DNA of 36,032 nt from Chroococcidiopsidaceae cyanobacterium CP_BM_ER_R8_30 (GTDB taxonomy: Bacteria; Cyanobacteriota; Cyanobacteriia; Cyanobacteriales; Chroococcidiopsidaceae), in the NCBI GenBank assembly GCA_019244235.1, contig JAFASY010000131.1:1-36032 (forward strand). The letters run 5' to 3'. A program made the translations under genes and the position numbers. The notes beneath the pieces are model-generated. The model was not told where the DNA came from, searched no databases, and was given only the letters and a program-made list of their open reading frames with translations. This document shows, piece after piece, positions 32,661 to 36,032 of this stretch (its first letter is position 1; every line of letters begins with the position of its first letter).

Positions 32661-32687
32661 ATTAAACTAGACCGTCCAGTCTGACAA
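32661..32687 (-). promoter_or_regulatory. Efflux operon promoter with TetR-type operator
   Basis: On the minus strand a -35 TTGTCA (32687-32682) and a -10 TTTAAT (32666-32661) are separated by 15 bases, short but usable. The palindrome AGACTGGACGGTCT (32669-32682; arms AGAC/GTCT) fills the spacer, so a bound repressor would block RNA polymerase. Sites like AGAC-N6-GTCT are typical for AcrR/TetR regulators. The divergent TetR gene at 32820 is the probable regulator. Confidence 0.65.
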
Positions 32688-32819
32688 AAGAAAGGGCTCT
32701 TTACAAAAATTAACATAAACTTAGTGCTATTTTCCCCAGCTCCCCTAATCCCTGCCTCTTCATCTAGATAAAGGCATCAATTGGAGCTAGACTAGACTGT
32801 GCAGTATTGCACGAGCAAC

Positions 32820-33488
32820 ATGTCAGTTTATTCTGCCCGAGAACATTTTTCTGAAGACAGGAAAATAGCTGGTGGTTCGCTGCCAAGCGGCAAATCAGAA
32901 AGCGCCAAAGCGGCTGCTTTACTCAAGCGCGAGCAAATCCTGCAAAGAGCTACGCGCGTTTTTCTCCAACATGGCTATGCTGGCACGAGTATGGACAGGG
33001 TCGCAAACGAGGCAGGGGTCTCCAAGCAGACGATTTATAGTCACTTTCAGGATAAAAAGGGGCTATTCACTGCCCTACTTGAGCGGGTAACACTCCGCCA
33101 GCTCCGAGCCGAGTTCGGTTCAGAGCCATTCCAAGGCGAACCGGATATCTTGCTGCGCCGAATAGCACATGGATACCTAAAGAAAATGGACGATCGCGAG
33201 TTCATCGACCTACTGAGAGTGGTTGTTGCTGAATCAGCGCGTTTCCCAGAACTCGCACAACTTTACACACGCACTGTGATTCAGCCAATCTGCCAGGGTC
33301 TCGTTTCTTATTTCAAGTCTCATCCCAAATTCAACAACTCAGATGCAGAGGCGATCGCCCAGGTTTTTTATGGTTCTCTTTCTGCATTCATATTGTCTCA
33401 AAAACTGTTGTATTTCGAATCCCTTATGCCAATGGATAACGAACGCTTGGTTAATACCTTAATCCAGCTCTGTTATCAAGATTGTTAA
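32820..33488 (+). CDS. TetR/AcrR-type repressor of the efflux operon
   Basis: A repressor of about 222 residues. The TetR helix-turn-helix is clear: REQILQRATRVFLQHGYAGT then SMDRVANEAGVSKQTIYSHFQDKKGLF (around residues 37-85); the C-terminal ligand and dimer domain has LRVVVAESARFPELAQLY. It has a long polar tail before the domain (about 35 residues). It is divergent from the membrane fusion gene, the usual place for a local repressor, and the palindrome at 32669-32682 is the likely site. A GTG at 32799 is possible; the ATG at 32820 is used. A second partial site TAGACTAGACT at 32788-32798 just upstream may serve autoregulation. Confidence 0.9.
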   Translation: MSVYSAREHFSEDRKIAGGSLPSGKSESAKAAALLKREQILQRATRVFLQHGYAGTSMDRVANEAGVSKQTIYSHFQDKKGLFTALLERVTLRQLRAEFGSEPFQGEPDILLRRIAHGYLKKMDDREFIDLLRVVVAESARFPELAQLYTRTVIQPICQGLVSYFKSHPKFNNSDAEAIAQVFYGSLSAFILSQKLLYFESLMPMDNERLVNTLIQLCYQDC

Positions 33489-34019
33489 TAAACTTGGAGA
33501 GTAATACGATCCCTATGACTTCAACCCGCTCGTTTTATGGCGGGTTGCTAATTAAATCTTAACTAGACAAAAACAGCCTTTCACAGCGATTTCTACTCAC
33601 GAAATTCCTAACGTTTCATTTATGTCTCCTCAACAGCTTAGATAAGGAAAGGGATTAATCAAAAATTATTTTATTAGGCTATTACTGTAAACTGAGACAC
33701 AATTACAAAGGCTTGTATCCTCTCAAAGCTACTAAAGTAATGACTAGGTACTAGCAAGATCATTTCAGGCTAAGCTCGTTACAGAGACAGCAGTTCTGCC
33801 TTTCGTCTATAAACAAACTATACATAAAATAGACAAAGATTATACAGTGTTATTAGTTTGTCTAGACTCAATTAAAATTCTTTTAATGTATCGTAAGCTC
33901 AGATTCCAGATTGAGCTGTAGCTCTAATAAAAGCCAAGCTTTGTATTAGTCCAGTCTCTTTCATTAGATCAGCATTAATAGTTAACTTTCACTCATAAAT
34001 AGATCGGGAGAGAAGTAGG
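33489..34019. other. Long AT-rich gap before the PEP-CTERM gene
   Basis: About 530 bases with no gene. AACCCGC (33523-33529) / GCGGGTT (33540-33546) is a 7-bp hairpin just past the TetR gene without a T run, perhaps a terminator. Further on, half-sites GTCTAT (33815-33820), TAGACAAA (33830-33837) and TTTGTCTA (33857-33864) form two inverted pairs sharing the middle element, suggesting an operator for the PEP-CTERM gene. No open frame upstream supplies a signal peptide. Confidence 0.45.
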
Positions 34020-35408
34020 ATGACTAGTTTTGAAATTCAGCCAATTAGTAGCGATACTGCTGTAGATAACGGGAATCTTTTTCTAAACCGCTTTGGCAAT
34101 GCATCGATCAACAATACAGGAACAGTCACCTATGAGGGTTTCCTAGGGCTTTGTAATGCCACTGGTAGTGGCAGTGGTGCCAACTGCCTACAGACAGGGA
34201 CGAACACTCCTCCTAGTGCCATCTTTACAAGTAACTCATATGGTACGCCCACACCTGGTGTTGTCGTTGACAAAAGTATTAACGACAGCTTTAACAACAA
34301 CTTTCAAGGCTATGACAGCGGGGTTTTCTTTAGCGCCGCTACAAACGACGTTGGAACAACAGTCTTGTCGTCATCTGGGTATAATTTAGCACAAATTCAA
34401 GCAGGGGGACCAAGTGCGGTATTGACCCGTACTGACAATGGACCTATCAACACAGTCGCCAATACCAGTACTCCCTTCGGTATTACTTTTCTTAATCCCA
34501 CTCTACCTCCACCTGCTCTCTATGATACGAGTAATCTCGCAGCGGCTGGTAACTTCACTAACGTAGCCTCCATCAACAATCCAGGAACTGTGGCATATTT
34601 CACTGGGTCTAATGGGACAGTTAGTTTCGACACCAAGACTAGTACTGGACAAGTTACTACCATCGCCGATACAGCTACTGGCAGTAACTTCAAAGACTTC
34701 TATACTGGTGGCGTGACAGTAGCCAGAGGTCAGGGACCTTTTGCTGCTTACACCATACCTGCTATCAACGATAAGGGAGATACAGCCTTCAATGCTGACT
34801 TGAAGTCCGGGGGTAGGGGTCTATATGCGGTAAGCAATGGACAACTCACCACCATTGCTGACACGACTAGCGGCACATTTACCAAATTCAGTGTACCCTC
34901 CTTCAATAACAGTGGAAATGTGGCTTTTGATGCTGGTTTGTCTGACGGTAGCAGTGCCGTCTACCTTGATACAGGCGGACAACTGACAACCGTTGCTAGC
35001 ACCAGTAACGGTTACTTTAAGGACTTGACTCAGTCTGACGTTGCCTTTAACAACCAAGGCGATGTAGCCTTTCTAGCTAATCTGGATAACGGGGGCCGTG
35101 GTATCTTCACTGGGTCAAGTTCTGGGTTAAGTCAAGTGATCGCTGTCGGCGATAAGATCGGAGACTCCACAGTGGCTGATCTGTTTATTTCCCATAGTGG
35201 GCTAAACGATCAAGGTCAGGTCGCTTTTGACGCATCACTTATAGATCCTAGCGGTAACCTGACTCAGCAAGTCTTTGTTGCCGATCCACAAGGTGTAGCT
35301 GTTCCTGAGCCTAATAGCAGTTTTGCCTTGCTGGGTGTAGCCATTGTCGGTATAGCTAGGCAGAGCTGGCAGCGTCGAACAAAAACTGCTAAGCGTGTTC
35401 AGCTTTAG
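34020..35408 (+). CDS. PEP-CTERM repeat protein lacking a signal peptide
   Basis: A 462-residue protein ending with a PEP-CTERM sorting signal: VPEPNSS at 428, hydrophobic FALLGVAIVGIA and a basic tail RQSWQRRTKTAKR. The rest is built of about six beta-type repeats whose starts read SINNTGTVTYEG, SINNPGTVAYFT, AINDKGDTAFNAD, SFNNSGNVAFDAG, AFNNQGDVAFLAN and GLNDQGQVAFDAS, each followed by a G-x-L-x-T-I/V-A-D/S-T stretch. Exosortase-processed proteins of this kind reach the surface and need an N-terminal signal, but here the N-terminus is MTSFEIQPISSDTAVDNG and an in-frame TAA at 33996 closes the upstream. So secretion is doubtful. GGGAG lies about ten bases before the ATG. Confidence 0.85.
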   Translation: MTSFEIQPISSDTAVDNGNLFLNRFGNASINNTGTVTYEGFLGLCNATGSGSGANCLQTGTNTPPSAIFTSNSYGTPTPGVVVDKSINDSFNNNFQGYDSGVFFSAATNDVGTTVLSSSGYNLAQIQAGGPSAVLTRTDNGPINTVANTSTPFGITFLNPTLPPPALYDTSNLAAAGNFTNVASINNPGTVAYFTGSNGTVSFDTKTSTGQVTTIADTATGSNFKDFYTGGVTVARGQGPFAAYTIPAINDKGDTAFNADLKSGGRGLYAVSNGQLTTIADTTSGTFTKFSVPSFNNSGNVAFDAGLSDGSSAVYLDTGGQLTTVASTSNGYFKDLTQSDVAFNNQGDVAFLANLDNGGRGIFTGSSSGLSQVIAVGDKIGDSTVADLFISHSGLNDQGQVAFDASLIDPSGNLTQQVFVADPQGVAVPEPNSSFALLGVAIVGIARQSWQRRTKTAKRVQL

Positions 35409-35469
35409 CTTCAACCACCAGAAGCCCCACACCAAAACGAGCGGAGCGCGAAGTTTTGATGATGGGGGT

Positions 35470-35511
35470 GCCAGCCGCCAGAGCCGCTTCTTCCCGGCTC
35501 TGGCGGCTGGC
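35470..35511 (+). terminator. Strong 17-bp hairpin after the PEP-CTERM gene
   Basis: GCCAGCCGCCAGAGCCG (35470-35486) pairs perfectly with 35495-35511 across the loop CTTCTTCC. It stands between the convergent PEP-CTERM and tautomerase-like genes (the latter ends at 35531). There is no T run on either side, so it may be a bidirectional stem terminator, an mRNA end protector, or a dispersed palindromic repeat. Confidence 0.6.
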
Positions 35512-35530
35512 TCATGAATAGTAGTAGTTA

Positions 35531-35923
35531 CTATGAAGATTGAGACAAGAGTTTGCCAGCTCTTGCCATGTCTTCTGGTTTGTACTCTAGTAAGATGATA
35601 TTTATCTTATAAATCTCCTCAGATTTTAACTTTAATAACTTGCTAAGTAACAAAGTTATATTGCGAACTACAGTCTGTTTCTTCTCTATATCCCAATTTC
35701 TCTCAGTAATTTCAAGAAAGTACCAAGGACCTTGAGTATCTAAAACGAGGTTGCCACCGATGGCAAACTCCTCTAGCTTGTAAGTAACAAAATGAATGAA
35801 AGTCCAGTTACTTAACTCTGTTGGAAGATTTAGAGAAGATACAACTTCTTTTGTTAATTCTTTCGCTAATATTCTCTTCTCTTCCACAGAAATCTCTGGA
35901 GAATAAAATCGTAATCCTGGCAT
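35531..35923 (-). CDS. Tautomerase-like (4-OT/MIF superfamily) protein
   Basis: A 130-residue protein beginning MPGLRFYSPEISVEEKRILA. A Pro directly after Met, which becomes the catalytic N-terminal Pro when Met is removed, followed by a beta strand and a helix (KELTKEVVSSLNL) is the mark of the tautomerase superfamily. The second half (TERNWDIEKKQTVVRNITLL) could be the second beta-alpha unit, so the length fits a fused pair. Enzymatic activity cannot be judged beyond Pro2. The gene is AT-rich. A CATAAT sequence around 35968-35973 on the minus strand may be its -10 box. Confidence 0.68.
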   Translation of the reverse strand: MPGLRFYSPEISVEEKRILAKELTKEVVSSLNLPTELSNWTFIHFVTYKLEEFAIGGNLVLDTQGPWYFLEITERNWDIEKKQTVVRNITLLLSKLLKLKSEEIYKINIILLEYKPEDMARAGKLLSQSS

Positions 35924-36032
35924 GAAGTATCAGCTCAAACTCTATAACACATTCTGTACTTTATCATTATGCTAGACTTAACAGAAATTTCACTTCAGCC
36001 TAGTTTTATTCAATTTGAAAGGTTTGTGTTCT
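35924..36032. other. Right edge, no gene seen
   Basis: The last 109 bases hold only AT-rich upstream sequence of the tautomerase-like gene. No open frame runs off the right edge convincingly. Confidence 0.5.

Overview
The window is a piece of a cyanobacterial chromosome. The tmRNA on the minus strand encodes the tag ANNIVPFARKTAAVAA, which is the cyanobacterial form. HIP1 octamers (GCGATCGC) recur, for example near 2094, 14597, 22424, 26170 and 33352. Several families are typically cyanobacterial: a YaaW-type protein, DUF1802, an Rcp1-like response regulator and a PEP-CTERM protein. Genus cannot be read from the sequence with confidence; the dispersed repeats suggest a large, repeat-rich genome.

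Layout. 1-1.4 kb: the 3' end of a probable IS200/IS605-type element, a HepT/MntA toxin-antitoxin pair, then a hairpin-rich non-coding stretch with short dispersed repeats. 1.4-5.1 kb: an O-antigen-ligase-like membrane protein, a YaaW-family protein, a renalase-like flavoprotein and a small DUF2945 protein. 5.2-9.1 kb: a tightly packed signalling operon on the minus strand (DUF4118-PAS histidine kinase, Rcp1-like regulator, REC-kinase-REC hybrid, coiled-coil protein). 9.3-9.8 kb: ssrA with promoter and terminator. 10.1-13.4 kb: an AT-rich transglutaminase-like gene, an aldo/keto reductase and a DUF1802 gene. 13.6-15.8 kb: a scrap zone with a histidine kinase relic, two unassigned C-terminal relics, a COG4280-like membrane protein and a UPF0175/DUF3368 toxin-antitoxin pair whose PIN toxin is frameshifted at a T run.

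15.9-24.6 kb is a minus-strand transport and esterase region: a hormone-sensitive-lipase-type hydrolase, two tandem secreted proteins sharing a small unnamed domain (one broken by a 7-bp duplication) with a YdcZ-type transporter between them, an ArsB/SLC13-type anion transporter, two paralogous MFS transporters flanking a lipoprotein esterase, and a cytoplasmic protein carrying two more copies of the same small domain. 24.7-27.4 kb is a compact cluster of two paralogous O-methyltransferases flanking an antibiotic-biosynthesis-type monooxygenase, ending in a terminator; a relic of a type ISP-like restriction enzyme lies just upstream.

28.1-33.5 kb is an efflux system: a membrane fusion protein, a double ABC ATPase and one ABC-2 permease, divergent from a TetR regulator, with a TetR-style palindrome placed between the -35 and -10 of the efflux promoter. 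34.0-35.9 kb holds a PEP-CTERM repeat protein that lacks a signal peptide, a strong 17-bp hairpin and a tautomerase-like protein.

The most promising material for a new system is the methyltransferase/monooxygenase cluster with its neighbouring exporters, and the four copies of an unnamed small domain spread over three genes. Neither has a proven function here. Several genes are decayed or shifted, so the window also records recent genome erosion.
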